A stretch of DNA of 64,000 nucleotides from an uncultured bacterium. Lineage in GTDB: Bacteria; Bacillota; Clostridia; Lachnospirales; Lachnospiraceae. Position 1 is the stretch's first letter; each line of letters begins with the position of its first letter. The notes below the pieces were generated by a model. It ran no database searches. It was not told the DNA's origin and saw nothing but the letters and a program-made list of their open reading frames with translations. The stretch lies in assembly GCA_905215155.1 (NCBI GenBank), contig CAJMPJ010000015.1, positions 1 to 64,000 on the forward strand, read 5' to 3'. Shown piece after piece: positions 1 through 8,826 of this stretch. The position numbers and the translations under genes are program-made.

Positions 1-101
1 TCATTTCTCTTAAAAAGAAACTCACCCATGTTCAACAGGCTAAAGCCCATAATCAAAATCAGGAGCATGGATAAAATTCTTCCATGCTCCTGCGATACCA
101 T
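1..101 (-). CDS. 5' end of a possible membrane protein gene, cut by the window edge
   Basis: Seen: an ATG at 101-99 opens 33 uninterrupted codons to the left edge, coding a hydrophobic stretch (LSMLLILIMGFSLLNMGEF) after a short polar start. AAGGGA lies about 10 bases upstream. It follows the ABC transporter stop at 118 by 16 bases, so it could be a third gene of that operon. Only 33 residues are available and no family is recognisable. The inverted repeat at 60-70/82-92 could instead be a terminator with no gene here, so this is tentative. Confidence 0.35.
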   Translation of the reverse strand, partial: MVSQEHGRILSMLLILIMGFSLLNMGEFLFKRN

Positions 102-117
102 CAACTGATATTCCCTT

Positions 118-1977
118 TTAATCCAATTCCACAGCCCCGGTGTAAAGCTGATAATATCTTCCCTTCTGTGCCAGTAAATCATCGTGATCTCCCCGCTCGA
201 TGATCTGTCCGTTTTCCAGAACCATAATTGCATTGGCATTGCGGACGGTGGATAATCGGTGAGCGATGACAAAGGTGGTACGGTCTGCCATCAGCCGGTC
301 CATGCCTCGTTCAATGTGCTTTTCCGTTCTGGTATCCACGGAACTGGTTGCCTCATCAAGGATCAGAATGGGGGCTTTTGAAATAGCGGCCCTGGCAATG
401 TTTAAAAGCTGTCTCTGTCCCTGACTTAAATTGGCACCGTCTCCCTCTAAAACTGTGTCAAAGCCCGCTGGCAGCCTCATAATAAAGGAGTATGCTGACG
501 CTGTCTTTGCTGCTTCGATGACCTCTTCATCGGTCGCTTCCAGCCGTCCGTATCGAATATTTTCCATTACGGTTCCGGTAAAGAGATGGGTATCCTGAAG
601 TACCATTGCTATATTTCTGCGAAGATTTTCCTTCTTCAAATGGCGGATATTTTGACCGTCAATGGTGATTTCCCCACCCTGGATATCATAAAAACGGTTG
701 AGAAGGTTGGTGATCGTGGTCTTTCCAGCTCCGGTAGAACCTACAAAGGCGATTTTCTGCCCTGGCTTCGCATAAAGACTGATATCTTTTAAGATCACTT
801 TGTCTGAATTATATCCAAAGGTCACATGGCTCAGTTCCACATATCCGTTCATTGGCTCCAGCACCACTGCATCTTTATCATCCGCTGGTTCCGGTTCTTC
901 ATCCATGATAGCAAAAACCCGCTCCGCACCGGCAAGTGCAGTAAATACGTTACTCACCTGCATGGAAATCTCATTGATGGGACGGCTGAACTGCCGGGAG
1001 AACGATAAAAATACGGTAAGTCCGCCAACGTCAAACCCACGAAGCACACACAAAAGTCCACCCACACAGGCAGTCAGTGTGTAATTCAACTGGCTCAAAT
1101 TGCCCATGATGGGCATCATGACTCCTCCAAAGAACTGGGCATGGATCATGTTGTTTCTTAAATCTTCATTTAAAAGATCAAATTCTTCTTCTGCTACCTC
1201 TTCATGACAGAATACCTTTACTACCTTTTGACCGCTGATAGTCTCTTCGATATAGCCATTGACCGCTCCCAATGAAGCTTGTTGGGCCGTAAAGTACTTC
1301 TGGCTTCTCGATGCCACAGCCTTCCCCGCCATTACCATGATGGGAACAATAATAATAGTTACAATGGTCAGCCAGATATTAGTATAAATCATCAGGGCAA
1401 GGGTTCCTACAATGCTAAGTGCGCCTGAAAAAAGCTGAACCAGCGTATTGCTGAGCATCTGACCGATGGTATCCACATCATTGCTGAAACGGCTCATCAG
1501 ATCACCGTTATTGTTGGTGTCGTAAAACCGGACAGGAAGGGTCTGCATTTTTTCAAAGAGATCATTTCTTATTTTCTGAAGTGCATTTTGGGCCACGGAA
1601 AGCATGATCCTGGACTGTATATAGTTTGCTGCCACACCAACAACTAAAATTGCTGCCATTACTGCCACTCCTCTGAACAGGCCGGAAACACTTCCCCTGC
1701 TGCCGTCTATGGGAGCAATATACTCATTAATGAGAGGCCGGAGCATATACGAACCAGCCAGCTGCGACAGCGTTCCTGCAATGACACAGACGAGTGCAAT
1801 CCCCATAAAAAGTTTGTATTCTTTTAAATAAGAAAGAAGTCGTTTTACCGTTGCCCCGGTGTTTTTAGGAGCTGCCGTTTTTACTTGCTTTCTGTTCATA
1901 CCATCGTTACGTTTTGGAATCGGCACAGATCGCTCGTAACGCTTTTTTAAGCTTTCAATTCTCTGCTGGTTCTCCAT
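118..1977 (-). CDS. ABC exporter half-transporter, canonical ATPase subunit
   Basis: A 619-residue half-transporter with an N-terminal six-helix membrane domain and a C-terminal nucleotide-binding domain. Visible motifs are Walker A GSTGAGKTT (about residue 412), signature LSQGQRQ, Walker B ILILDEATSSVD and H-loop IAHRLS, so this subunit carries the catalytic Glu and His. It starts right after the stop of the preceding exporter gene (1978), which has a degenerate ATPase site. The two therefore very probably form one heterodimer of the YfiBC/LmrCD/TM287-288 type that exports drugs or lipophilic compounds. Substrate unknown. Expression is expected from the MarR-controlled promoter at about 4.3 kb. 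Confidence 0.9.
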   Translation of the reverse strand: MENQQRIESLKKRYERSVPIPKRNDGMNRKQVKTAAPKNTGATVKRLLSYLKEYKLFMGIALVCVIAGTLSQLAGSYMLRPLINEYIAPIDGSRGSVSGLFRGVAVMAAILVVGVAANYIQSRIMLSVAQNALQKIRNDLFEKMQTLPVRFYDTNNNGDLMSRFSNDVDTIGQMLSNTLVQLFSGALSIVGTLALMIYTNIWLTIVTIIIVPIMVMAGKAVASRSQKYFTAQQASLGAVNGYIEETISGQKVVKVFCHEEVAEEEFDLLNEDLRNNMIHAQFFGGVMMPIMGNLSQLNYTLTACVGGLLCVLRGFDVGGLTVFLSFSRQFSRPINEISMQVSNVFTALAGAERVFAIMDEEPEPADDKDAVVLEPMNGYVELSHVTFGYNSDKVILKDISLYAKPGQKIAFVGSTGAGKTTITNLLNRFYDIQGGEITIDGQNIRHLKKENLRRNIAMVLQDTHLFTGTVMENIRYGRLEATDEEVIEAAKTASAYSFIMRLPAGFDTVLEGDGANLSQGQRQLLNIARAAISKAPILILDEATSSVDTRTEKHIERGMDRLMADRTTFVIAHRLSTVRNANAIMVLENGQIIERGDHDDLLAQKGRYYQLYTGAVELD

Positions 1978-3717
1978 TTATGCACCCACCTCCTCTTTTC
2001 GATCCCGCTGCGAATAATAGATTTCCTGATAAGCTTCACAGGACTGCATCAGTTCTTCGTGTGATCCCATTCCCACGATCTCACCTTCATCCAGTACAAT
2101 GATCTTATCTGCATTTTCCACAGAACTGATCCTCTGTGCGATAATGAATTTGGTGGTATCTTTTAAGGTGGTCTGGAAGCACTCACGGATTTTGGTCTCT
2201 GTTGCCGTATCAACAGCCGAAGTACTGTCATCTAAAATCAGAATTTTTGGCCTCTTTAACAATGCTCTGGCAATGCACAATCGTTGCTTCTGACCTCCGG
2301 AAACATTGGAACCGCCGTGGCCTAAATCCGTATCATACCCATCGGTAAAACTGGATACGAATCCATGGGCCTGAGCACTTTCTGCCATTGCAATAAGATC
2401 TTCCATGGTTGCATTTTCATCACCCCAGCGAAGATTTTCTGCAATGGTTCCTGAAAACAGAACATTTTGCTGTAAAACCATAGCAACGCTTTCTCTTAAA
2501 TTTTTGATGGAATAATCTTTTACATCTATGCCGTCTACCAGCACCTGCCCCTGATCCGCATCGTAAAGACGGGGAATCAATTGTACCAGAGAAGTTTTTC
2601 CGCTTCCTGTTGAACCAATAATTCCTATGGTCTCTCCCTGTTCCGCTGTAAAGTTTATCTTTTTTAAAACCATCTCTTCCGTACCTTTTGCGTACTGGAA
2701 GCTGACATCACGAAACTCTACTTTTCCTTTGGTAACCATAGCTGATTTGTTCGCCGAATGATCGTCTGTTAAATCAATCTCCGTATCCAGGATCTCATTC
2801 ACACGCTTTAAGGAGGCCATTGCACGGGAGGCCTGTAAAAATACCATGGAAAGCAGCATCAGGGACATGAGAATCTGGATGATATAAATGGTGAATGCCG
2901 TCAAATCCCCTACCGGCATCTTCCCTGCAATAATCAAGTTACCTCCATACCAGACTACAGCAATGGTGGTGATGTTCATTGCAAGCATCATGACAGGCAT
3001 GGTAGCTATAACAATTTTCATGGCTTCCAGACTGCCTTCCTTTAACTCTCTGTTTGTTTTCTTAAATTTCTCTGCCTCATAGTCTTCCCTTACAAAAGAC
3101 TTGATGACCCGCACATTGGTCAATGCTTCCTGTACACCGGAATTCAGACGGTCGATCTTCTTCTGCATCGCCTCAAACCGGGGAAATGCCGCCTTTAATA
3201 TAACGAAAATAGCCAAAAGCAGCAATGGAATCACTACAAGCAGAATGAGCACCAGCTGCCGGTTCATCAAATAAGCCATGATCAGACCGCCCACCAGCAT
3301 TCCAGGGGCCCGAAACATCAGGCGGAGACTCAGCATAATAACATTTTGAATCTGCTGAATGTCATTGGTCAGCCTGGTAACCAATGATCCGGTACTGAAA
3401 TCATCAATGTTTTTGAAAGAAAACTGCTGAACCTTATGAAAAATGTCTTTTCTTAAATCCGTACTGAAGCAGATCGAAGCCTTTGAAGAAAAATAGGAAC
3501 CTCCAATTCCGCCTGCAGCCATAATAACGGCGATGAAAATCATGACTCCGCCCACACGCATAATGTATCCTACGTCTCTATCTGCTACTCCGTTGTTGAT
3601 GATCATGGAAGTCAGCTTGGGAAGCAGTATCTCTCCAAAAACTTCCGTCAGCATCAGCAGCGGTGCCAAAATAAATGCGCTCAGATACGGCTTTATATAT
3701 CTCCAATATCGTTTCAA
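1978..3717 (-). CDS. ABC exporter half-transporter, degenerate ATPase subunit
   Basis: A 580-residue half-transporter: six membrane helices, then an ATPase domain with Walker A GSTGSGKTS and signature SGGQKQR. Walker B reads ILILDDSTSAVD, with Asp where the catalytic Glu should be, and the H-loop reads IAQRIS, with Gln for His. Such a weakened site is typical of one half of heterodimeric exporters and pairs it with the adjacent canonical half. Start: the frame is open to 3777 inside marR, but a TTG at 3717 follows AGAGAGGA and the marR stop, giving a tidy start LKRYWRYIKPYL. Translational coupling to marR is likely. Confidence 0.88.
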   Translation of the reverse strand: MKRYWRYIKPYLSAFILAPLLMLTEVFGEILLPKLTSMIINNGVADRDVGYIMRVGGVMIFIAVIMAAGGIGGSYFSSKASICFSTDLRKDIFHKVQQFSFKNIDDFSTGSLVTRLTNDIQQIQNVIMLSLRLMFRAPGMLVGGLIMAYLMNRQLVLILLVVIPLLLLAIFVILKAAFPRFEAMQKKIDRLNSGVQEALTNVRVIKSFVREDYEAEKFKKTNRELKEGSLEAMKIVIATMPVMMLAMNITTIAVVWYGGNLIIAGKMPVGDLTAFTIYIIQILMSLMLLSMVFLQASRAMASLKRVNEILDTEIDLTDDHSANKSAMVTKGKVEFRDVSFQYAKGTEEMVLKKINFTAEQGETIGIIGSTGSGKTSLVQLIPRLYDADQGQVLVDGIDVKDYSIKNLRESVAMVLQQNVLFSGTIAENLRWGDENATMEDLIAMAESAQAHGFVSSFTDGYDTDLGHGGSNVSGGQKQRLCIARALLKRPKILILDDSTSAVDTATETKIRECFQTTLKDTTKFIIAQRISSVENADKIIVLDEGEIVGMGSHEELMQSCEAYQEIYYSQRDRKEEVGA

Positions 3718-3718
3718 G

Positions 3719-4225
3719 TTATAAATCCTCTCTTTCTGCCAGATCTTTATCCAAAGGTATTTGAGATAAATTATCATAAATACGGTTTAAAAATTGTTCC
3801 ATGGCACTCAATTCATCTTTTGAAAAGCCATGAAACATCTGTGCTTCTACATTTAAAAAATATTCCCGGCTGATTTTCACCATATGCTTTCCTTTTTCTG
3901 TAAGACAAAGCTTGTTCATCCGGTTATCTTCCTGATCCACAAGCCGGGTAATAAATCCGCCCTTTTCTAATTTTTTCACAGAAACTGCTATGGTGGCGGT
4001 GGAAACATAAAGACGTTCTGCCAGTTCCTTCTGCGATGCATTGTTATGGTCTGAAAGCATCATTAAGATCTGGTGCTGGCTCCGGTATACTCCAGTCTGC
4101 TTAAAACGCGATTCCAGAATCGAGCGGTACAGCTTCATGATCCTCATATATTCCATCATGACAGCTCTACGCAAGGAAAAAGGATTCTTCGTATCCTCCT
4201 CATCCCTTCCACACGTTGGTTCCAT
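3719..4225 (-). CDS. MarR-family transcriptional repressor
   Basis: A 168-residue winged-helix regulator. The central region carries the MarR pattern: a helix ending in QHQILMML, the recognition segment SQKELAERLYVSTATIAVSVK, and the wing RLVDQEDNRMNKLCLT. It is the first gene of a three-gene unit with the two ABC half-transporters, its stop being 2 bases from the TTG start of the next gene. It is probably an autorepressor of this efflux operon, relieved by the transported compound. This inference is supported by a palindromic operator just downstream of the -10 box. ATG at 4225 is preceded by AAAGGGGGC. Confidence 0.9.
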   Translation of the reverse strand: MEPTCGRDEEDTKNPFSLRRAVMMEYMRIMKLYRSILESRFKQTGVYRSQHQILMMLSDHNNASQKELAERLYVSTATIAVSVKKLEKGGFITRLVDQEDNRMNKLCLTEKGKHMVKISREYFLNVEAQMFHGFSKDELSAMEQFLNRIYDNLSQIPLDKDLAEREDL

Positions 4226-4245
4226 TTATAAAATGCCCCCTTTCG

Positions 4246-4274
4246 ATTAGCCAATTAATAATTAGCTAATTAAC
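4246..4274. promoter_or_regulatory. Candidate MarR operator
   Basis: The perfect 14-bp palindrome TAATTAGCTAATTA (4259-4272) overlaps two direct copies of ATTAGCYAATTAAY (4246-4259 and 4261-4274) spaced 15 bases apart. It lies between the -10 box and the marR start, over the expected transcription start. That placement fits steric repression by the MarR protein. Confidence 0.72.
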
Positions 4275-4282
4275 TATGTGAA

Positions 4283-4311
4283 AGTATAGCACTGTATGTT
4301 TTTAAATGCAA
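4283..4311 (-). promoter_or_regulatory. Sigma-A promoter of the marR-ABC operon
   Basis: On the minus strand, -35 TTGCAT (4306-4311), a 17-base spacer and -10 TATACT (4283-4288). Transcription would start near 4276, inside the palindromic operator. Confidence 0.75.
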
Positions 4312-4651
4312 CGAAACAAATTATGTTTTTTTGATAAAAATTCTCTAAACTTTTGTATATTTTGCTAAAAGGTCCAAGATAGCAGCCACCTATTTTGGAA
4401 CAATAACGGTTTCATTTTGTTCTCAGTGGTAATATCATAACCCATTTACAAGCTTCCATGTAATAAATAAGATTTAAATTCATGCAGAAAGATTTCTCTT
4501 CAAAGGAAAAAAATATAACTGGCTGTAAAGCATATGCTGCAGGCGGCGGCATACATCTTGTCCTTCTTTTTCACATGGAGCAGCTTAAAGCTTTTCATTA
4601 TTTATAATGAAGCCTGCTCCGCACACATTCCTCTGATTCCATTGCGGTCAC
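4312..4651. other. Gene-free interval with one large stem-loop
   Basis: No convincing coding region on either strand. The notable structure is a stem-loop at 4577-4620: outer arms GGAGCAG/CTGCTCC enclose an inner TTCATTAT/ATAATGAA repeat. No T-run follows on either strand, so it is not a standard terminator. It could be a structured 3' region of the transcript from 4695-5556 or a small RNA element. Function unknown. Confidence 0.3.
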
Positions 4652-4706
4652 ATAAAAATGCGGAATCCGGCCAACCGTCTTTATACCGGTGGCTTTATTC
4701 CGCATT
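4652..4706 (-). terminator. Rho-independent terminator after the 4695-5556 gene pair
   Basis: A long stem, AATGCGGAAT (4657-4666) pairing with ATTCCGCATT (4697-4706), continues inward through GCCAACCG/CGGTGGC with one bulge and is followed on the minus strand by TTTTTAT. The outer arm overlaps the last codons of the 69-aa gene. Confidence 0.7.
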
Positions 4707-4904
4707 CAGCAGCTTTTTCGCTTCTTTTTCCGTTATCACTTCGTAGCAGTCAAATTCCGGGGCATCCGGATAAAAATACCCGAGCGACAGTCCTCGCCTC
4801 ACCCACGCTCCTTGTTCATATCCGAAGAACTGTCTTCCTTCCTGTTTTATTACAGTTCCCCGGTTATCATAATCGGTCAGTTTTAAAAATCTGGTTTCAT
4901 TCAT
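4695..4904 (-). CDS. Small acidic protein, possible antidote to the upstream RelA/SpoT-fold protein
   Basis: 69 residues, soluble, rich in aromatic and acidic residues (YFYPDAPEFDCYEVITEKEA), with no signal peptide or membrane segment. The family is not one I can name. Its start overlaps the end of the 219-aa RelA/SpoT-fold gene by 8 bases, and a terminator follows, so the two are co-transcribed and probably coupled. Small proteins in this position often neutralise nucleotidyltransferase toxins. The antidote role is inferred from arrangement only. Confidence 0.6.
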   Translation of the reverse strand: MNETRFLKLTDYDNRGTVIKQEGRQFFGYEQGAWVRRGLSLGYFYPDAPEFDCYEVITEKEAKKLLNAE

Positions 4905-5556
4905 GCGCTTTCACCTTTTCTATGCCCTTAGGAATCTCCATAGAATCCGACAATTCAAACATCTGATCGCCCAGCTCTATGTACCTTTTACTGCTTACGT
5001 CTTTGATAGGCCTTTGCTTCTCGTATAGTTCATGCATCTTTCCATTCTTCACTTCAAAGCTTTCCGGCGTGTGATACTGCAGTTCAAATGAAAGACCTTC
5101 CGGAGAACGCACGGTAGTGTTGATCCCGTTGTAAGGATTTTGACTGTCGAGCCAGTAATTCTTAATCTCAACCGTATTATAACCGGAATTTAAATACAGC
5201 TCAATGGTTTTTTGAATTTTCTCCACCAGTTCTTCTCCGGAAGCCGTGTACGTATACCTGAGTATGTCTTTTACCTTATAAGTGCTTTCTCTTGGACCGC
5301 ATTTTCTTCGCAGCTTTTTAAAATAGGATCTTCTGGATTTCACGCGGCTTTCCACTCCTGCCATTTCCATTCCAGCCTGTCTGGCCGTTTTTGTGACCTG
5401 TGCTGTGATTTCGGGTTCCCTCATTACGGTCCGGTTATAATAAAGCATTCCTCTTACCCGGAACATTACGAACCCTTTCTCTTTAAATACCTCTTTGTAA
5501 TGGTTATACTTCGTTCTATCCAGCGAACATTTTTTTAACTTTTTCTCCCTGCGCAT
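4897..5556 (-). CDS. RelA/SpoT-fold nucleotidyltransferase-like protein, toxin candidate
   Basis: 219 residues. The C-terminal two-thirds fits the (p)ppGpp-synthetase fold. R71-x-K73...S77...K80-K81 resembles the substrate-binding RxK...S..K segment, K96-D-I-L-R100 the D-hydrophobic-R metal motif, P141-Y-N-G-I-N146 the Y-x-G-hydrophobic-N/Q step, and F157-E-L-Q-Y-H-T the E-hydrophobic-Q-x-R/H-T motif containing the second acidic ligand. There is no HD hydrolase, TGS or ACT domain, so it is not a housekeeping Rel. Similar standalone domains occur as toxic small alarmone synthetases or tRNA-pyrophosphorylating toxins, and as polymorphic-toxin tips. It overlaps the 69-aa gene. It lies just downstream of lanC with no obvious terminator between, so read-through is possible. 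Confidence 0.65.
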   Translation of the reverse strand: MRREKKLKKCSLDRTKYNHYKEVFKEKGFVMFRVRGMLYYNRTVMREPEITAQVTKTARQAGMEMAGVESRVKSRRSYFKKLRRKCGPRESTYKVKDILRYTYTASGEELVEKIQKTIELYLNSGYNTVEIKNYWLDSQNPYNGINTTVRSPEGLSFELQYHTPESFEVKNGKMHELYEKQRPIKDVSSKRYIELGDQMFELSDSMEIPKGIEKVKAHE

Positions 5557-5709
5557 TGTCTTGAAAGTCCTTTGACATTTTTATCATATGATTCAAGATA
5601 TGCCAGGTTTGCTGAAAACGTGAAATATGATGAGCAATCGTATGGTCATTATTAGATAAAGCAGACTATAACTCGGATAAATTACAACCATAAGACATGA
5701 AATAACATT

Positions 5710-6981
5710 TTACAACAAAAATGCCTTCCCCCATAACATCCCCTCCATCCCGGCTTCTCCGCTTAATAAGGACAGGCAGATACCGGCGGCTCCTGTTAAT
5801 AGACCTATTGATTGTATTTCTTTCAGCCGCTTACCCTCAACTTCAATATTATCAAAACCATACCTTTTATTTTTATCGTAATAGCTTAATATAATATTTT
5901 TTAAACTCATTTTTTCCTGTTGATATTCCGTTCCGGTTAGACGCTGCATTGCCTGAACCAGTGCATAGAGTCCGGCATAACCATGACAGAATGTCGGGGA
6001 GAAAATGCCTTTAATGTCGTGCATTGTATCTGCAAATACCCCCTGAATATTGTGAAACATTTCATCATCATCTAAAGCCTTTGCACCGAGTGCCATGGCA
6101 TAACAGATGCCAGGGCTTCCATAACACCATGCATCCCGTCTTACTATATTATCTCCGTTAAAGCATCTCATGTTATACTCCTCAAAGCTAATCTGACCCT
6201 TCCAAAATATACGTTTTTCATCCCTTAACCAGCTCCATTTTAAAAATTCCATAATTCTTAAGATTGCTTTTTTCTGATCTGGTACAATTACTCCCTGAAT
6301 ATAAGCCTGAGATAGCAATGCTAGCGGGCCTGAGATCCCATGGGACATGCTGGTATTAAAATTACCATTCTTATAATACTGGCTCTCCAGCTCTGAAAAC
6401 TGGTATTCAGAGGGAACATACCAGCCAGGTACGCAGACGCCCTTAACAGAAATGTCTCTGACTGCCAAATCAACAAGAAAGCTAAGGCCAGATTCAAAAA
6501 CGGGCCGTACGGATGGATCTGAGTGAAACAAAAGGAGATAATTAAGAATTCCCGATAATCCTTCAATCACATCATATTCCTGCATTCTGACTCCATTGCT
6601 GGTATCCTTATTCGTATAAATATGCAGCTGTCCTACTATGATTTGATTGATACCCGTAATAAGTTTACGGTAATATTTAAAATTTTCAGATAAGCACACA
6701 ACTGCTAATCCAATTCCGGCAGCTCCTGAAAACATGGATAAGGGTACTCCGCCCTGCTGCTCTATGCCTTTTACGATCTGGGTTAAATATTTATTTCCAA
6801 TCTCATCCCACCCTTCATCTGGAAACAGTCTCTGCAGTTCTCCATATAACAGGACAAGTCCCGGCAATCCGGAATGCAATGACAGCGTATCTAGGCCAAT
6901 CAAGGGTAATCTGCTGTCTTCTTGCAGACCAGATAGATTTTGAGCAATATTCTTTATTATAGATAATATTTTATTATTCAT
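5710..6981 (-). CDS. lanC: Lanthionine synthetase C (cyclase)
   Basis: 423 residues with the LanC alpha-toroid signatures. These are M-S-H-G-I-S-G (His near 213), W-C-Y-G-S-P-G (Cys near 285) and C-H-G-Y-A-G-L (Cys-His near 332). They match in spacing the zinc ligands and catalytic His known from NisC. It would add Cys thiols to dehydrated Ser/Thr of LanA to close the five (methyl)lanthionine rings, at the membrane with LanB and LanT. It starts 12 bases after the lanT stop with AGGGGA as ribosome site, and is the last gene of lanABTC. Confidence 0.94.
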   Translation of the reverse strand: MNNKILSIIKNIAQNLSGLQEDSRLPLIGLDTLSLHSGLPGLVLLYGELQRLFPDEGWDEIGNKYLTQIVKGIEQQGGVPLSMFSGAAGIGLAVVCLSENFKYYRKLITGINQIIVGQLHIYTNKDTSNGVRMQEYDVIEGLSGILNYLLLFHSDPSVRPVFESGLSFLVDLAVRDISVKGVCVPGWYVPSEYQFSELESQYYKNGNFNTSMSHGISGPLALLSQAYIQGVIVPDQKKAILRIMEFLKWSWLRDEKRIFWKGQISFEEYNMRCFNGDNIVRRDAWCYGSPGICYAMALGAKALDDDEMFHNIQGVFADTMHDIKGIFSPTFCHGYAGLYALVQAMQRLTGTEYQQEKMSLKNIILSYYDKNKRYGFDNIEVEGKRLKEIQSIGLLTGAAGICLSLLSGEAGMEGMLWGKAFLL

Positions 6982-6993
6982 GGTTTCCCCTGT

Positions 6994-8826
6994 TTAAATA
7001 ACAGCATCTTCGTCTTCGGCATAATTTTCTGCATAATATAAATCTCGATAAACTCTGCACCCATTCATTAAATAATCATGAGTTCCAACATCAACGATTT
7101 GTCCTCCATCCATAACTGCAATTTTATCTGCCAATTTTGCAGCATTGATTTTATGAGAAATAAAGATGCCAATCCGATCTTTAGTCAGCTTAAAAAATAA
7201 ATCAAGTATCACTTTTTCAGACACAGGATCCAGTGCAGCGTTTGGTTCATCAAGAATATATACCGAAGCATCACGGAAAAAAGTTCTGCAAAGAGCTACC
7301 TTCTGCCATTGCCCCTGGGATAATTGGCGACCTTCTTCAAACCAGCTTCCCAATTGAATGGAAACATCAAGACTTCCGTTGTTTTCTATAAAATCTAATC
7401 CGACCTTTTTTGCCAAATTATTCATTTTGTTATAATTGTCCATGTCATCTATATTGCTTAGCCCAATATTTTCCTTCACCGTCATCTCATATTTTACAAA
7501 GTCCTGAAAGAGGATTGATATTTGCTTTTGGTATTGGCTTATGTCAAGGTTTGTAATATCTACACCATTAATTAATACCTGACCGCAGGAAACAGAATAC
7601 AGTCCTGCCAGTATTTTCGCTAGTGTACTTTTCCCTGACCCGTTCTTTCCCACAATAGCAATATGATCACCCTTTTTTACTTTTAAGTTTACCCCATTCA
7701 GAGCTTTTTCCCTGCTGCTCTGGTATTGAAAAGTAAGATTCTGAAGGCATATTTCAGTAATCTTCTTATCTATGTTTGCCAGTTCAGCTCTGCCTGCTGT
7801 AATTGTCTTTTCCTGAAGAAACGCGTTTAACTGTTCCATATAAAGGGAGCAATTGTAGGCTATGTAGATATTTCCCATAATAGCCTGTGAATTATTTTGA
7901 ATTAGTGAAACTCCCCTGATATAGCTCATAACATTTCCGACCTGGATTTTTTTGTAAAAGGCTTCCATGACTGCTGCTCCAATAATAAATACACTAAGAA
8001 TCTGCAGCAACACTTCGTAGATTACGTTAAAGATTGTTTTTTTCTTAAGAATCTGCTTGTTTTGATTCATAAATCCAAGACTTATACTCCAATATTTATC
8101 GATGTAGTACTTTTTTGTATCAAATAAGTTCATTTCTTTAAATGAAAAATCATGGGTAGTCAGGTAGCTGATATACCATGCCTTTCTTTCATCCCTGGCT
8201 CTGTTCCACATCATCTCAAATTCCATTTGACCTATTCGCAAAAAGAACAGAATGGAGATCATGGGGGTTAATAAAAGCAGCAATGCAAACATAGGATGCC
8301 AAGAAAAAATCAAAATAACGGACGATACCATTGTAATGAAAGAACTAATTAACCCCAAAACCGCAGTAAACATCTGAAACGGCTTATAAGTAACTTCCCC
8401 CATTAATTTTTCCACCGCATCATAGGTTTCCGGATCTTCAAAATCCTTTAGACTCATCTGAGTACATGTTTCCATTAATTTGTATTTTAATTTATACTGG
8501 ATATCAAACTGAAACACATTTTGATAATAACCCGACAATTGTGAAAACAATTCGGATAACAGCGTTACTATCATATAAGAGAAGAATACAATTATAATCA
8601 TATTAAGATTTACCCCTGCCTTGATCAGATCATTGATGAGCGTCTGGGATAATATGATTGTAACAATTGGGAAAAAGCCAGTAACTACATTGAGTAATAC
8701 AGTCCTTACAGTGTTTTTTCGGTCTATGGACCACAACAGCCTCATTGTCTCAGGAATTCTATTAATGGTTTCTAAAATTCCTCGAAATGTCAGTTTCTCA
8801 CCATTTCTATTCATATTAAGCTCCAA
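6994..8826 (-). CDS. lanT: Lantibiotic exporter (NisT-type ABC transporter)
   Basis: 610 residues: N-terminal membrane domain, then ATPase domain with Walker A GKNGSGKST (about residue 392), signature LSQGQWQKVAL (about 501) and Walker B YILDEPNAALD (about 525). There is no N-terminal C39 peptidase domain, so it exports LanA with the leader still attached, as NisT does in class I systems. The start overlaps the lanB end by 11 bases and lanC follows after 12. The order B-T-C equals nisBTC and spaBTC. Function is assigned from context; the sequence alone would only say ABC exporter. Confidence 0.9.
   Translation of the reverse strand: MELNMNRNGEKLTFRGILETINRIPETMRLLWSIDRKNTVRTVLLNVVTGFFPIVTIILSQTLINDLIKAGVNLNMIIIVFFSYMIVTLLSELFSQLSGYYQNVFQFDIQYKLKYKLMETCTQMSLKDFEDPETYDAVEKLMGEVTYKPFQMFTAVLGLISSFITMVSSVILIFSWHPMFALLLLLTPMISILFFLRIGQMEFEMMWNRARDERKAWYISYLTTHDFSFKEMNLFDTKKYYIDKYWSISLGFMNQNKQILKKKTIFNVIYEVLLQILSVFIIGAAVMEAFYKKIQVGNVMSYIRGVSLIQNNSQAIMGNIYIAYNCSLYMEQLNAFLQEKTITAGRAELANIDKKITEICLQNLTFQYQSSREKALNGVNLKVKKGDHIAIVGKNGSGKSTLAKILAGLYSVSCGQVLINGVDITNLDISQYQKQISILFQDFVKYEMTVKENIGLSNIDDMDNYNKMNNLAKKVGLDFIENNGSLDVSIQLGSWFEEGRQLSQGQWQKVALCRTFFRDASVYILDEPNAALDPVSEKVILDLFFKLTKDRIGIFISHKINAAKLADKIAVMDGGQIVDVGTHDYLMNGCRVYRDLYYAENYAEDEDAVI

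Noticed and set aside
60..92. Inverted repeat as terminator of the ABC operon
   Set aside because: It could be one, but it falls inside an open hydrophobic frame and lacks a clean T-run, so it was left unassigned.
4534..4746. Plus-strand frames in the 4.5-4.9 kb region
   Set aside because: They cross the terminator and run antisense to the 69-aa gene; no ribosome site or motif.
6734..6943. Frames antisense to lanC, lanT and lanB as extra lanthipeptide precursors
   Set aside because: They lack an F-x-L-D leader box and a Cys/Ser/Thr-rich core, and lie inside the modification genes.
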